In this document: one piece after another, positions 31,286-40,301 of the stretch
Layout: every line of letters begins with the position of its first letter
Numbering within the stretch: the stretch's first letter is position 1
Source of the DNA: Bdellovibrionales bacterium
Lineage (GTDB): Bacteria > Bdellovibrionota > Bdellovibrionia > Bdellovibrionales > UBA1609
NCBI GenBank assembly: GCA_015163875.1
Contig: JAAOIH010000010.1
Coordinates: 1-42,180 of the forward strand
DNA length: 42,180 nt
Direction: 5' to 3'
Position numbers and translations under genes: made by a program
Notes under the pieces: model-generated
Databases searched by the model: none
What the model saw: the letters and a program-made list of their open reading frames with translations, nothing else
What the model was told of the DNA's origin: nothing

Positions 31286-33602
31286 GGGCGGAGCCAGACC
31301 AAAACCATTTAATTTGTTCTTTGTTTAAAGAGTGTTTTAGTTCAATTTCTGTTTTGTTGTCGTCTTCGTCTGTGATTGACAAAATAACATTTGCCCCTTC
31401 TTTTAAATCTGCAATATTTTTAATACACAAAGTGTCTTTTTCTTTAATTTTATTATAGTCGTCTGGGTTTACAAAAGTAAAAGGAAGAACAGCTTGTTTT
31501 TTTAAATTTGTTTCATGAATTCTGGCAAAACTTTTTACAATAACTGCAACTGCGCCCAAGTGTCTTGGTGTCATTGCCGCATGCTCTCTGCTGCTTCCCT
31601 CTCCATAATTTTCGTCACCAATAATAACCCAAGGCTGATTATTTGTTTTATAAAATCTAGCAATTTGTGGTAAGGCTGCGGCCTCTTCACCATTTAATAA
31701 ATTATTTCCCTTACCTGCAGTTGCAGAATATAAATTATTAGCTCCAATTAATAAATTATCAGAAATATTATCTAAGTGTCCTCTAAATTTTAACCATGGA
31801 CCTGCTGGGCTTATGTGATCTGTTGTACACTTTCCTTTTACTTTGCATAAAATTTTAATATTTTGATACTCAACTGGTTTTCTTTCTAAAAATGGAGTTA
31901 ATAATTGCAACCTATTAGACTCTTTACTAACAACAACTTCTTCTTTTTTTTTATTTGGTTCTTGAAATAATTGCTCGTCTAAAACAAAACCATTTTCTGG
32001 TAACTCTGCAGCATTAGGTGCTGTAAATTTAAATTCTTCGCCATTGTCTTTTGTAATGCTGTCTCTTTGAGGGTCAAAATCTAATCTTCCAGACAAGCCC
32101 ATTGCCATTACTGTTTCTGGCCCAGCAATAAAAGAAAGAGTTTCTGGGTTTCCATCATTTCGTGATCTAAAGTTACGATTAAAGCTACTAACAATAGCAT
32201 TAACCTTTCCAGCTTTAATATCTTTTCTATTCCATTGACCTATGCATGGCCCGCAAGCATTAGATAAAACCAATGCACCAACTTCTTCTAAAACTTTTAA
32301 TTGTCCATCTCTAGAAATAGTTTTTTTAATTTTCGAAGATCCTGGCGAAATAAAAAATCCTGATTTCATTTTTAATCCAGCATTCAAAGCTTGTTTTGCC
32401 AAGTCAGTTGCTCTGCCTAAATCTTCGTAAGATGAATTAGTACAAGATCCAATTAAAGCTGCCGATAAATCTTGTGGCCATTTATTATCTGCAATTTCTT
32501 TTTTTAATTCACTTAATGGCCTTGCTTTGTCTGGGCTGTGTGGCCCAACAATATAAGGTTCAAGTTCTGACAAATTAATTTCTACAACTTCGTCAAAATA
32601 TTTTTCTGGATTATCTATAACTTCTTTATCTGCTTGCAATAAAAAAGAATTTTCTTCTGCTAGGTCGGCTAAGTCGCCGCGATCTGTGCTTCGTAAATAA
32701 GTAGACATTCGTTTATCAAATGGAAAAACCGAACAAGTGGCGCCAAGTTCTGCGCCCATGTTAGTAATTGTAGCTTTTCCCGTGCAGCTAATAGACTGGC
32801 AACCCTCCCCAAAATATTCTACAATTTTATTAGTGCCGCCTTTTACTGTTAGCAATCCACAAAGTTTTAAAATTACATCTTTAGCAGAAGACCATGCTTG
32901 TAATTTTCCTGTTAATTTTACTCCCAACAAGCGAGGCGCTTTTAACTCCCAATCTAAACCTGCCATAACATCTACAGCGTCTGCCCCTCCAACTCCAATT
33001 GCTAACATTCCTAATCCGCCGGCATTTGGAGTGTGCGAATCTGTTCCAATCATTAGTCCACCTGGAAAAGCGTAGTTTTCTAAAACTACTTGATGAATAA
33101 TTCCCGCACCTGGTTTCCAAAAACCAATATTATAACGAGATGAAGAAGCAGATAAAAAATCATAAACTTCTTTGTCTTCTTTAAGAGTTACTTCCATATC
33201 TTTTAACTCACCTTGCTCTGCTCTAATTAAATGATCGCAGTGAATACTTACTGGAACGGCTGCCTCTTCTTTATTTGCTAACATAAATTGCAACATTGCC
33301 ATTTGTGCTGTTGCATCTTGCATTGCAATTCTGTCTGGATTTAAAAATACAAAACTTTCGCCTCGCTTTAAAGACAATAAATCATCTTTATTTATATTGC
33401 TCCCTGCGTTGTTTTTTTTATTGGAGGTGTGCATGTCATTTGTATTAGCCATGTGTCCAAAAAGAATTTTTTCTGCATAGGTCAATGGTCTGTTTAAAAT
33501 ATTTTTAGCTTCTGTTATTTTTTTTTCAGACTGCTCATAAACAGACTTTAACATAGTAATGTGGGTTTTTATTGCTGTAACTTTAGCTTCTGTTGATTTC
33601 AT
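31266..33602 (-). CDS. acn: Aconitate hydratase, mitochondrial-type
   Basis: This 778-residue enzyme isomerises citrate to isocitrate in the TCA cycle. The [4Fe-4S] cluster ligands are C387 (GSCTNSS) and C450 and C453 (ACGPCIGQ). The swivel domain includes GEGSSREHAAMTPRHLG with the catalytic Ser. Length and motif spacing match the mitochondrial aconitase (ACO2-like) group; bacterial AcnA is about 890 residues and AcnB has a different domain order. It is divergent from the outer-membrane protein gene at 33763. Its 3' end is in a 27-bp duplication. Confidence 0.95.
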   Translation of the reverse strand: MKSTEAKVTAIKTHITMLKSVYEQSEKKITEAKNILNRPLTYAEKILFGHMANTNDMHTSNKKNNAGSNINKDDLLSLKRGESFVFLNPDRIAMQDATAQMAMLQFMLANKEEAAVPVSIHCDHLIRAEQGELKDMEVTLKEDKEVYDFLSASSSRYNIGFWKPGAGIIHQVVLENYAFPGGLMIGTDSHTPNAGGLGMLAIGVGGADAVDVMAGLDWELKAPRLLGVKLTGKLQAWSSAKDVILKLCGLLTVKGGTNKIVEYFGEGCQSISCTGKATITNMGAELGATCSVFPFDKRMSTYLRSTDRGDLADLAEENSFLLQADKEVIDNPEKYFDEVVEINLSELEPYIVGPHSPDKARPLSELKKEIADNKWPQDLSAALIGSCTNSSYEDLGRATDLAKQALNAGLKMKSGFFISPGSSKIKKTISRDGQLKVLEEVGALVLSNACGPCIGQWNRKDIKAGKVNAIVSSFNRNFRSRNDGNPETLSFIAGPETVMAMGLSGRLDFDPQRDSITKDNGEEFKFTAPNAAELPENGFVLDEQLFQEPNKKKEEVVVSKESNRLQLLTPFLERKPVEYQNIKILCKVKGKCTTDHISPAGPWLKFRGHLDNISDNLLIGANNLYSATAGKGNNLLNGEEAAALPQIARFYKTNNQPWVIIGDENYGEGSSREHAAMTPRHLGAVAVIVKSFARIHETNLKKQAVLPFTFVNPDDYNKIKEKDTLCIKNIADLKEGANVILSITDEDDNKTEIELKHSLNKEQIKWFWSGSALNYLRN

Positions 33603-33762
33603 AAGAGTGGGCCCTTTTATATTATTTTTTTAAGTTTTTTTAATTTTGACTTTAAACTTATATGGCAATAAACTTGTATCACTCTTGTAGGTTAAAGGCT
33701 ATAAATTTTCTATATAAATATATACCAGACATACAATTAAAATAAAAACAAAGGACAATTTT

Positions 33763-34308
33763 ATGTTAAAAAAAAATTTATTATTTATTTTTTTATTTGT
33801 TGGAATTAATTTAAGCTTTGTAAATAAAAGTTTTGCTAGCTGGTTTGCCGAACCTTATGTTGGTTACGAAGTTGGGGCTGCAAAGTCTGGCGAGCAAAGT
33901 ATTTTAGACCTGAGCGTAAAAAATAATAGTATTAACGGTATGTTTTTTGGAGCAAGGGCTGGTTATAGTTTTTTAAATTTTTCTGGAGGTCTTGAATATT
34001 CAATATCTAAATCACAATGGAAAAAAGAATCTGTTTCGCCAAAAGATAGTTTTATATTTGCTGGTGTTGGAATTCCTGGAGTAAGATTAATGGGCGCTAT
34101 TGGAATTAGCCATAAATTTACAGTTAAAGCAGAAGAGTTTTCTGGAAAAAGTTACAAGCTTGGTTTGGCCTTTACTGGAACTCCTTTTATTAATATTAAT
34201 GTTGAGTATTTGTGGAGAAAGTTTAGTAAAAATGGATCTGCAAAAATTGAAAGCTCAGAAAACTTTCACAAAATAGTACGGGCTAGTGTTAGCTTGCCAC
34301 TTCCTTAA
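33763..34308 (+). CDS. Small outer-membrane beta-barrel protein
   Basis: This 181-residue protein has a signal peptide (hydrophobic residues 5-18, likely cleavage after SFA or ASW near residue 26). The mature part has alternating strands rich in Gly and aromatics: WFAEPYVGYEVGAA, GMFFGARAGYSF, FSGGLEYSIS, KLGLAFTG. That is the look of an 8-stranded OmpA/OmpX-like barrel. AAAGGAC precedes the ATG. It converges on glpD with a 4-nt overlap of stop codons. Confidence 0.8.
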   Translation: MLKKNLLFIFLFVGINLSFVNKSFASWFAEPYVGYEVGAAKSGEQSILDLSVKNNSINGMFFGARAGYSFLNFSGGLEYSISKSQWKKESVSPKDSFIFAGVGIPGVRLMGAIGISHKFTVKAEEFSGKSYKLGLAFTGTPFININVEYLWRKFSKNGSAKIESSENFHKIVRASVSLPLP

Positions 34309-35993
34309 ATAATTTTTATTCCGCAGTCTTTAAAATATTTTTCTAAAGACTGTCGTTGTTTTTCTAGCTCATTTTGTGACCAAGAGTATTTATTTTTAAA
34401 TAAATTTTCAACACTTAAAAGTAAATCCTTAGTAAGATTTGTTTTCATGTTTAAGCTTGTATGATACTCAAAAAAATCTGATAAATAAAAACACATTCCT
34501 TTTTGTATTGAAAAGTTTGCGGCACTAATTAAATTATCTTCACAATCAACATTTGGCAAAATATGTGGGTTTTGGTTTTGGTTTTGGTTTTGGTTTTGGT
34601 TTTGGTTTTGGCTCAAGTTTTGGCTCAAGTTTTGGTTTGGGTTTTGGTTTTGGCTCAAGTTTTGGTTTATGTTTTTATTTACTTTAAAAATATGATTTAT
34701 AATATCTTCTGACATTTTTCTATGAGTGGTAAACTTTCCTCCAACAACTGCACTAACATTTTTTGAAACTAAATTAATTAAGTGGTCTCTACTTTTTTTT
34801 GAATCTAATTTATTTGTTGAGTTAATTAATGGGCGAACTCCAGAAAAATAAGATATGCAATCTTTGCTCTCTAAATTTAAATTTGTAAAAAATTTATTTA
34901 CTTGATCTAATAAATACTTAATATCTTCTTGTTCTGTTTTTACAAAGCTTGGGTCTTGATTAAATTTGGACTCTGTTGTTCCAATTAAAGTATTGCCCTG
35001 ACTTGGAATAATAAAAATAATTCTGCCATCTTTATCAGAGCTAATAACCATAGCCTCTTTGCAAAAAAATCTATCTTTTTTTATATATAGGTGTGAGCCT
35101 TTGCTTAAGCTTAACAAAGGCTTCCAGTTAGAAAATAATTTTTGCCCCACAATATCTGTCCATGGTCCAAGACTTAAAAGAACATGTTTTGCAGAAATAG
35201 AAAAGTTTTGATCTAATAATTTATCATAAACTTGTATTTTATTAATTTCTTTGTCTGTGTTTTGTTCTGTGTTTTGTTCTGTGTTTTGTTCTGTGTTTTG
35301 TTCTGTGTTTTGTGATTGCTCTGAATTGTGTTCTGTGTTTTGTTCTGAATTAATTTTTTTTACCTCTGAATAATTGCTTAAAATAGCTCCTTGAGTATGC
35401 GAGCTTAACAAATGTGATCTTGTGATTTTTACATCATTCATTTGTGCGTCTGTGTATACAAATGCTCCTTGTAAATTTTTAGTTTGTAAATTTGGATATT
35501 TTTTTATTGTAGTATTTTTATTTAAAAAAATATGTTTAGAATTTTTAAATAAAGACAGGCAGTCGTATATCCAAAAACCTAAAGACATTTTCCACTTAGG
35601 AACTCTGTCGTTTTTATATATCGGAAAAACAAAGTCTAATTTTTTTACAAAATGTTTATTGTGTTTTAATAATAAATTACGCTCTTTTAAAGATTCAAAA
35701 ACTAATTTAAAATCTAATTGCTCTAAATATCTAAGCCCTCCGTGAATTAACTTGCTAGATCTAGAGCTTGTACCTGACCCAAAGTGTGAGGCCTCTAAAA
35801 GTGCAACTTTTAAACCCATTTTACTGGCATGATTAGCAAGCGAAGACCCAACAATACCTCCCCCAACAACAACAATGTCAAATTCTTCTGTAGTTAATAA
35901 TTCTTTATTTAGCTTACGACGATTAAAATTAAAATCTTCTGGGCTTAAATTATATTTATTTTCTAAAGTTTGTATTTTTTTATTAAAAGACAT
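34305..35993 (-). CDS. glpD: Glycerol-3-phosphate dehydrogenase (FAD), with Asn/Gln repeat insertions
   Basis: From ATG 35993 the protein has 562 residues; an ATG four codons earlier (36005) is equally possible, and neither has a Shine-Dalgarno site. The FAD site is VVVGGGIVGSSLA, followed by GSGTSSRSSKLIHGGLRYLE typical of GlpD. It oxidises glycerol 3-phosphate to dihydroxyacetone phosphate and feeds quinones at the inner membrane. Two low-complexity insertions are unusual: EQNT repeats in the middle (35254-35347) and QN repeats near the C-terminal domain (34568-34668). Glycerol kinase is 4.4 kb away on the same strand. Confidence 0.93.
   Translation of the reverse strand: MSFNKKIQTLENKYNLSPEDFNFNRRKLNKELLTTEEFDIVVVGGGIVGSSLANHASKMGLKVALLEASHFGSGTSSRSSKLIHGGLRYLEQLDFKLVFESLKERNLLLKHNKHFVKKLDFVFPIYKNDRVPKWKMSLGFWIYDCLSLFKNSKHIFLNKNTTIKKYPNLQTKNLQGAFVYTDAQMNDVKITRSHLLSSHTQGAILSNYSEVKKINSEQNTEHNSEQSQNTEQNTEQNTEQNTEQNTDKEINKIQVYDKLLDQNFSISAKHVLLSLGPWTDIVGQKLFSNWKPLLSLSKGSHLYIKKDRFFCKEAMVISSDKDGRIIFIIPSQGNTLIGTTESKFNQDPSFVKTEQEDIKYLLDQVNKFFTNLNLESKDCISYFSGVRPLINSTNKLDSKKSRDHLINLVSKNVSAVVGGKFTTHRKMSEDIINHIFKVNKNINQNLSQNQNPNQNLSQNLSQNQNQNQNQNQNQNPHILPNVDCEDNLISAANFSIQKGMCFYLSDFFEYHTSLNMKTNLTKDLLLSVENLFKNKYSWSQNELEKQRQSLEKYFKDCGIKII
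34568..34668 (-). repeat. 6-bp and 12-bp in-frame repeats in glpD (Gln-Asn tract)
   Basis: Seven perfect GGTTTT units run from 34568 to 34609, followed by mixed GGCTCAAGTTTT and GGTTTT units to 34668. On the minus strand they encode QN dipeptides mixed with LSQN. All units are multiples of three, so slippage would change tract length without a frameshift. Confidence 0.95.
35254..35347 (-). repeat. 12-bp in-frame repeats in glpD (EQNT tract)
   Basis: Five perfect copies of TCTGTGTTTTGT run from 35254 to 35313, and decayed copies continue to about 35347. On the minus strand they encode the repeated tetrapeptide EQNT, then a degenerate NTEHNSEQ. Confidence 0.95.
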
Positions 35994-36021
35994 ATATATA
36001 AACATTAAAGGATTTTATAAA

Positions 36022-36762
36022 ATGCCTCAATTTAATTTATCAGAAATTAAAAAAAAAATAGACGCTGCCTTGGTAGAAGTAAAAAATCCAGTTGCAGTTT
36101 TTGACGCAGATGGAACTTTATGGTCTGTGGATGTGGGTTTTGGTTTTTTTTATTACCAAGTTCAGCAAAAATTACTACCTAATTTAACTAAAAAAGATGA
36201 GGCGCGGCATCAGGCAGAATATGATAACTTAAAAACTCGCCACAAAGCCCTTTTATGGTTGGCACAAATTAATAAAGGTGTTCCTCTTACAACTTTGCAT
36301 CAGTGGGCTAGGGATTATGTAAAAAGTATTACGCCAATACCCTTTATTCCAGAGCAAATAGAGTTAATTAATTATTTACAAGAAAAAAAAGTAAAAGTTT
36401 TTGTAGTTACCGCTTCTGTAAAATGGATTGTGGAGGTGGCAGTTGAGTGTTTAAATATTCCTCCCGAGCAATGCATTGGAGCAAAAACAGAAGTTCATGA
36501 TGGAATTATTACCGATATTCAATCTGGAGAAGTAACTTGGGGAGATCAAAAATTAGTGGAATTATTAAAACAAACTAATGGAGTTAATCCTTTACTTGCT
36601 TCGGGAAACAGCATGGGTGATTTGGCTTTATTAAAAAATGCTAGTGCAGTTTCTGTGGTAATTTCAAAAGCCTCTTTGGCAGATACCACTGCAGAAAATC
36701 TTCAGTCAGAATCTAAATTACTTTCTATCGCAAAAGATAAGGATTGGTTTTGGCTTCAATAA
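36022..36762 (+). CDS. HAD-superfamily phosphatase (SerB-like subfamily IB)
   Basis: The 246 residues start at ATG 36022, with AAGGA about ten nt upstream; the frame stays open to 35875 but that part is antisense to glpD. Motif I is DADGT with nucleophile D28 and acid D30; motif II is VTAS; motif IV is SGNSMGDLALL. The cap between motifs I and II is helical, as in IB members such as phosphoserine phosphatase and phosphocholine phosphatase. The substrate is not clear. The start codon is only 28 nt from that of the divergent glpD gene. Confidence 0.85.
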   Translation: MPQFNLSEIKKKIDAALVEVKNPVAVFDADGTLWSVDVGFGFFYYQVQQKLLPNLTKKDEARHQAEYDNLKTRHKALLWLAQINKGVPLTTLHQWARDYVKSITPIPFIPEQIELINYLQEKKVKVFVVTASVKWIVEVAVECLNIPPEQCIGAKTEVHDGIITDIQSGEVTWGDQKLVELLKQTNGVNPLLASGNSMGDLALLKNASAVSVVISKASLADTTAENLQSESKLLSIAKDKDWFWLQ

Positions 36763-36810
36763 AGAAAATCAGAAATTTTAGAATTTATACCAAACTGACT
36801 AATTTTTATA

Positions 36811-37776
36811 ATGAGCTTTAAAGATATTTATTACCAAGTTTATGAAAATTCTGCTGGCTCTTCTGGCCTCTCGCCAACTAAAACAAAAAATTTAGTTTTG
36901 CTGCATGGGTTTATGGGCTCGACACTTGATTGGAATTTTTTAGTTAATTTTTTATTAACACAATCCACAGAGCCTTTAAAAATTATCTCTATTTTACTCC
37001 CAGGGCATACTCAAGAAGTGTCTAATTCGTTAGAAAATAATTTGTCTAAAAATGCTTTTAGTAAAATTCAAAATCCTGTTAATAGCTCTAACAACACTCT
37101 GCAAAAATTAGCTAAACAAATTTTAGAAATTCAAAAAAAAGAAGAGGCTTTAGATTGCTGCTACCTAGGTTATTCTATGGGAGGTCGAGTGGCCATCGAG
37201 CTTGCAAGCTTAAATCATCATACGGAAACTTTAATTTTAGAATCTAGTTTTACGCATTGGAAAAATAAAGAAGATCAACAGATAAAAAAAACGGAAGACT
37301 TAAATTTGTTAAAATCTTTGTTAGAAAATAATGCAAACAACTCTAGCAGCAAAAATAATAAAAGCAACGCAAGCGAAAAAAATAAAAACAACAACTCAGA
37401 AGATTTTTTTTGCAAAAATTTTAAATCTTTTTTATTACAGTGGTATGATTTAGAGTTATTTAAAGGACTGCCACAAAACAAAAATTTTCCTTTATTATTA
37501 AAAACTCGCCTTCAACAAAATGTTAAACATCTACACGAGGCATTACAGGTTTATAGTTCTGGCACTGTAGATTCTTATTTAAATATTTTAAAAAATTTAA
37601 ATTGCCCTATTTTTTATATTTATGGTGAGCACGATACTAAGTACAAAGCTATTGGATTAAATTTAAAAAAAATAATTTCTTTTGTTAATTTGCAGGAAGT
37701 TAAAAATGCCAGCCATAACACCCACTTTCAACAAACTTTAAACTTTGGCCAAACAATATTAAAAATACTAAGCTAA
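36811..37776 (+). CDS. Alpha/beta hydrolase (MenH-like)
   Basis: This 321-residue hydrolase has LLHGFMGSTLDW (about 30-41) as oxyanion-hole region and nucleophile S122 in GYSMGG. The acid is probably D in GEHDTKY and the base H in ASHNTHFQ near the C-terminus. The pattern is close to MenH (SHCHC synthase) of menaquinone synthesis, but no other men genes are nearby, so the substrate is open. A low-complexity Asn/Ser/Lys insertion (around residues 172-195) is unusual. It follows the HAD gene by 48 nt. Confidence 0.8.
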   Translation: MSFKDIYYQVYENSAGSSGLSPTKTKNLVLLHGFMGSTLDWNFLVNFLLTQSTEPLKIISILLPGHTQEVSNSLENNLSKNAFSKIQNPVNSSNNTLQKLAKQILEIQKKEEALDCCYLGYSMGGRVAIELASLNHHTETLILESSFTHWKNKEDQQIKKTEDLNLLKSLLENNANNSSSKNNKSNASEKNKNNNSEDFFCKNFKSFLLQWYDLELFKGLPQNKNFPLLLKTRLQQNVKHLHEALQVYSSGTVDSYLNILKNLNCPIFYIYGEHDTKYKAIGLNLKKIISFVNLQEVKNASHNTHFQQTLNFGQTILKILS

Positions 37777-37788
37777 ACTTGCAAGGCC

Positions 37789-39066
37789 TTACTTTTGCAT
37801 TAAAGATTCAATCTCTGCTATTTCTTTAGGAGCTTTGGCACTTAATACTAAAGCTTCTCCACCTGTAATAACAACATCGTCTTCAATTCTTAAACCCATA
37901 CCTCTTAATTCTTTAGAGGCGCAGGTGTCAGACAAGGGGATATATATTCCGGGCTCCACAGTTATGCACATATTTTTTTGAAATTTATATTCAGTATCTG
38001 GTCCGTCATCGTGAACATCGCTTCCAAGCCAATGACTTACTCCGTGAGGATAATATTTTTTATATAATTTTTTTTCTATAATTTCTGATTTTGACTGTTT
38101 AAATAATTTTAAATTAATCATCATGTCTGATAATTTGTCTACAGCTTTATTTTGCATTTCTTTTAAAGATTTATTAATTTTTGCAAAACCAATTAATTCT
38201 TTTTGAATTTTTAGTAACTCGCTATAAACTTCTTTTTGAATATTACTAAACTTTCCACTAATAGGCATTACTCGAGTAACATCGCCTGCATAATATTTAT
38301 ATTCTGCCCCAGCGTCTACAGTTAATAAGTCTCCATTTTTGCAAACACTATTATTAGAGGTGTAATGTAAACAAGTGGCGTTACTTCCGCCGGCAACAAT
38401 AGCTCGGTAAGCTTCTCTGTCAGAGCCGTGCTTCATAATTTCATTTAAAAAAATACCATAAAGCTCTCTTTCGTTAATTTCAGGTTTGCATGACTTCATA
38501 ATTGCTATATGCCCTAACGCACTAATGTCTGCAGCTTTTTGTAAATAACTAATTTCTGTTTCTGATTTTATACTTCTTAATTTATTAAACAAAACTTTAG
38601 CATCTAATAAATTATTTTTTTCTTTATCAGTTTTAGATTCTAAAATTTTTTCACTAATTGTTTTTATTTTTTTATCTAGCTCTGTGTTTTTTCCAAAACT
38701 ATAATACATTAAATTTGTCTGGCTTAATAAAGATGGCATTAATTTGCAAAAATCTTCTATGTCGTAAACTTCATCGGCTAAACCTTGTGATTTAGCTTTT
38801 TGTATTCCGCAAAGCTCCCCCTCCCAAAGCTCTTTAGTAGGATTTTTTTTCTGTAAAAATAAAATACTTTCTGGTTTTTTTCCTGGTCTTAAAACAAGTG
38901 CAGATTTTTCTTCGTTAAATTGTGTTAAATAATAAAAACAACTATCTTGTCTAAAGGGATGTGAAACATCTTTATTGCGAATATGGCTTTGAGCAGAGCC
39001 CACAATTAAGCAAGAGTTTTCTTCCATTAGCTGATTAATTTTTTTTAATCTATTTTTAATTTCCAT
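37789..39066 (-). CDS. pepP: Xaa-Pro aminopeptidase (M24B)
   Basis: This 425-residue metallopeptidase removes N-terminal residues next to proline. The N-terminal domain has the RQDSCFYYLTQF motif. The catalytic pita-bread domain shows the two-metal ligands in TVDAGAEY and AGDVTRV, then HGVSHWLG, VEPGIYIP and RIEDDVV. The start codon lies inside the 34-bp direct repeat at 39044-39077, 13 nt after the antitoxin stop. Before the cassette arrived, this gene would have overlapped glpK by 11 nt. Confidence 0.95.
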   Translation of the reverse strand: MEIKNRLKKINQLMEENSCLIVGSAQSHIRNKDVSHPFRQDSCFYYLTQFNEEKSALVLRPGKKPESILFLQKKNPTKELWEGELCGIQKAKSQGLADEVYDIEDFCKLMPSLLSQTNLMYYSFGKNTELDKKIKTISEKILESKTDKEKNNLLDAKVLFNKLRSIKSETEISYLQKAADISALGHIAIMKSCKPEINERELYGIFLNEIMKHGSDREAYRAIVAGGSNATCLHYTSNNSVCKNGDLLTVDAGAEYKYYAGDVTRVMPISGKFSNIQKEVYSELLKIQKELIGFAKINKSLKEMQNKAVDKLSDMMINLKLFKQSKSEIIEKKLYKKYYPHGVSHWLGSDVHDDGPDTEYKFQKNMCITVEPGIYIPLSDTCASKELRGMGLRIEDDVVITGGEALVLSAKAPKEIAEIESLMQK

Positions 39067-39077
39067 GGTAGACTTTA
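39044..39077. repeat. 34-bp direct repeat, copy A (pepP start)
   Basis: This copy is identical over all 34 bp to 40417-40450, and the flanking bases differ at once on both sides. It contains the first codons of pepP, including its ATG, and ends two nt from the antitoxin stop codon. Confidence 0.99.
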
Positions 39078-39079
39078 TT

Positions 39080-40003
39080 TCACATTTCTGAATTTTGAAA
39101 AAAAGTAATTATTTTTTTTTCTTCAATAACTTTATTCTGCTCTGTTTCAAGCCACGGGCTTTCATTATGAGTTTTTTCTGCTAACGCATAAGCAGTTAGC
39201 CCTCCATAATATGAAATGGTTTTCTCTAAAATCAACATACTGTCTTTGCAGGCCTCAAGCTTAGATGTATTTATTCCTAATATTGGAAGGTTTGCATTGC
39301 TTTTGTAGTCTAAATTTTTTTTGTATTCATAATAAACTTTCTCAACTACTGGCCCCAACTTCCATGCCAATATAGGATCTTCAAATAATTTAAAATTATA
39401 ATGGCTTAGTCCTACCCCTTGCGCATAATATAATAATTTTTGTAATTTCAAAGCTGTGGTTTCTTCATTTTTATTTTTAAAAAATTTTACAAAATATTCA
39501 GCAATACTTATGGCTTTATTATGTAGTGGTTTAATTAATAGTTTTTTTTTATTAATTGCTTTTAACAAATTTTTAGAATGCCCAGGTTTATTTAATTCTT
39601 GTTTTATTATATTCATAATTGAAATTGCCATATTTTTTTCTATCTTAATTTCTCCCATTAGCATTCTTGTTACAGAAGATTTATTTTTTCCAAGTAATTT
39701 TGAAAAATCACTTTGATTCAAATGTAAAAAAATTAATACTTGGTATAGCTGTTCCTTAGAAAAAGATATTTCACCTGTTCTTAGTTTTTTAGAATTTTTA
39801 TTTAAAAACCTTTCAACAGAATCTTTTTCCATTTTTTCTATCATTTTATCAGATAAAAAATATTCATGTCTGCCTAGATCACAGCTATCATCTGTAATTA
39901 TTGTGTTATTTTTATCAACTTCAATTTCAATATCTTTAAAGTAGTATTCACCAAAAATATTTTTATATGTAAATTTTTTAATACATATTTTTTTTAATTC
40001 CAT
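39080..40003 (-). CDS. Panacea/SocA-domain antitoxin with helix-turn-helix
   Basis: This 307-residue protein has an N-terminal part without known motif (1-75), a helix-turn-helix at about 82-125 (LNQSDFSKLLGKNKSSVTRM), and a C-terminal Panacea (DUF4065, SocA-like) domain at about 162-300. The Panacea signature is clear: LKLQKLLYYAQG, then AWKLGPVVEKVY. Such proteins act as antitoxins that neutralise many unrelated toxins, and the HTH would repress the operon. MqsA-like relatives carry N-terminal zinc cysteines, which are absent here. The start follows the toxin stop by one nt, and AGAGG in the toxin end is the ribosome site. Confidence 0.88.
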   Translation of the reverse strand: MELKKICIKKFTYKNIFGEYYFKDIEIEVDKNNTIITDDSCDLGRHEYFLSDKMIEKMEKDSVERFLNKNSKKLRTGEISFSKEQLYQVLIFLHLNQSDFSKLLGKNKSSVTRMLMGEIKIEKNMAISIMNIIKQELNKPGHSKNLLKAINKKKLLIKPLHNKAISIAEYFVKFFKNKNEETTALKLQKLLYYAQGVGLSHYNFKLFEDPILAWKLGPVVEKVYYEYKKNLDYKSNANLPILGINTSKLEACKDSMLILEKTISYYGGLTAYALAEKTHNESPWLETEQNKVIEEKKIITFFQNSEM

Positions 40004-40004
40004 T

Positions 40005-40301
40005 TCAAACCTCTCTATATGCGCTACAACATCTAATTTTTTTATTTTCCTCTTCTATCAGTAAAACTAATTTACATTTTCTATCCAAACTGTCTTTGAC
40101 AAAATATAAAACAGATTCTTCAATAGCATCTGATGATTTATTGTCGGTAATTTTCCATTTTGTACAATTCTTTATTAACCTTAATATTTCTTGTGATGAG
40201 AAGCCTCGCTTTGGATAATCTATATAGGCGTGATTTGTTACACAAATTTCCCACTTATCCCTGTTCTTAGAAAATAGGTCTTTTTTATCCTTTAAACCCA
40301 T
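40005..40301 (-). CDS. Small putative toxin of the Panacea module
   Basis: This 98-residue protein is encoded directly before the antitoxin, with one nt between them, which is the usual toxin-antitoxin layout. The pattern NHAYIDYPKRGFSSQEILRL, followed by a strand pair (VLYFVKDS, LVLLIEEE) and a short C-terminal strand, resembles DUF4258/BrnT-like RNase-fold proteins. The similarity is weak and the catalytic residues are unclear. GAAGGA lies just before the ATG. A 45-codon leader ORF ends with TAG directly against this ATG. The activity could be RNA cleavage but is not shown by sequence. Confidence 0.68.
   Translation of the reverse strand: MGLKDKKDLFSKNRDKWEICVTNHAYIDYPKRGFSSQEILRLIKNCTKWKITDNKSSDAIEESVLYFVKDSLDRKCKLVLLIEEENKKIRCCSAYREV

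Noticed and set aside
35875-36021. Upstream extension of the HAD phosphatase
   Set aside because: It lies antisense in glpD, and ATG 36022 has a good ribosome site and gives the family's usual length.
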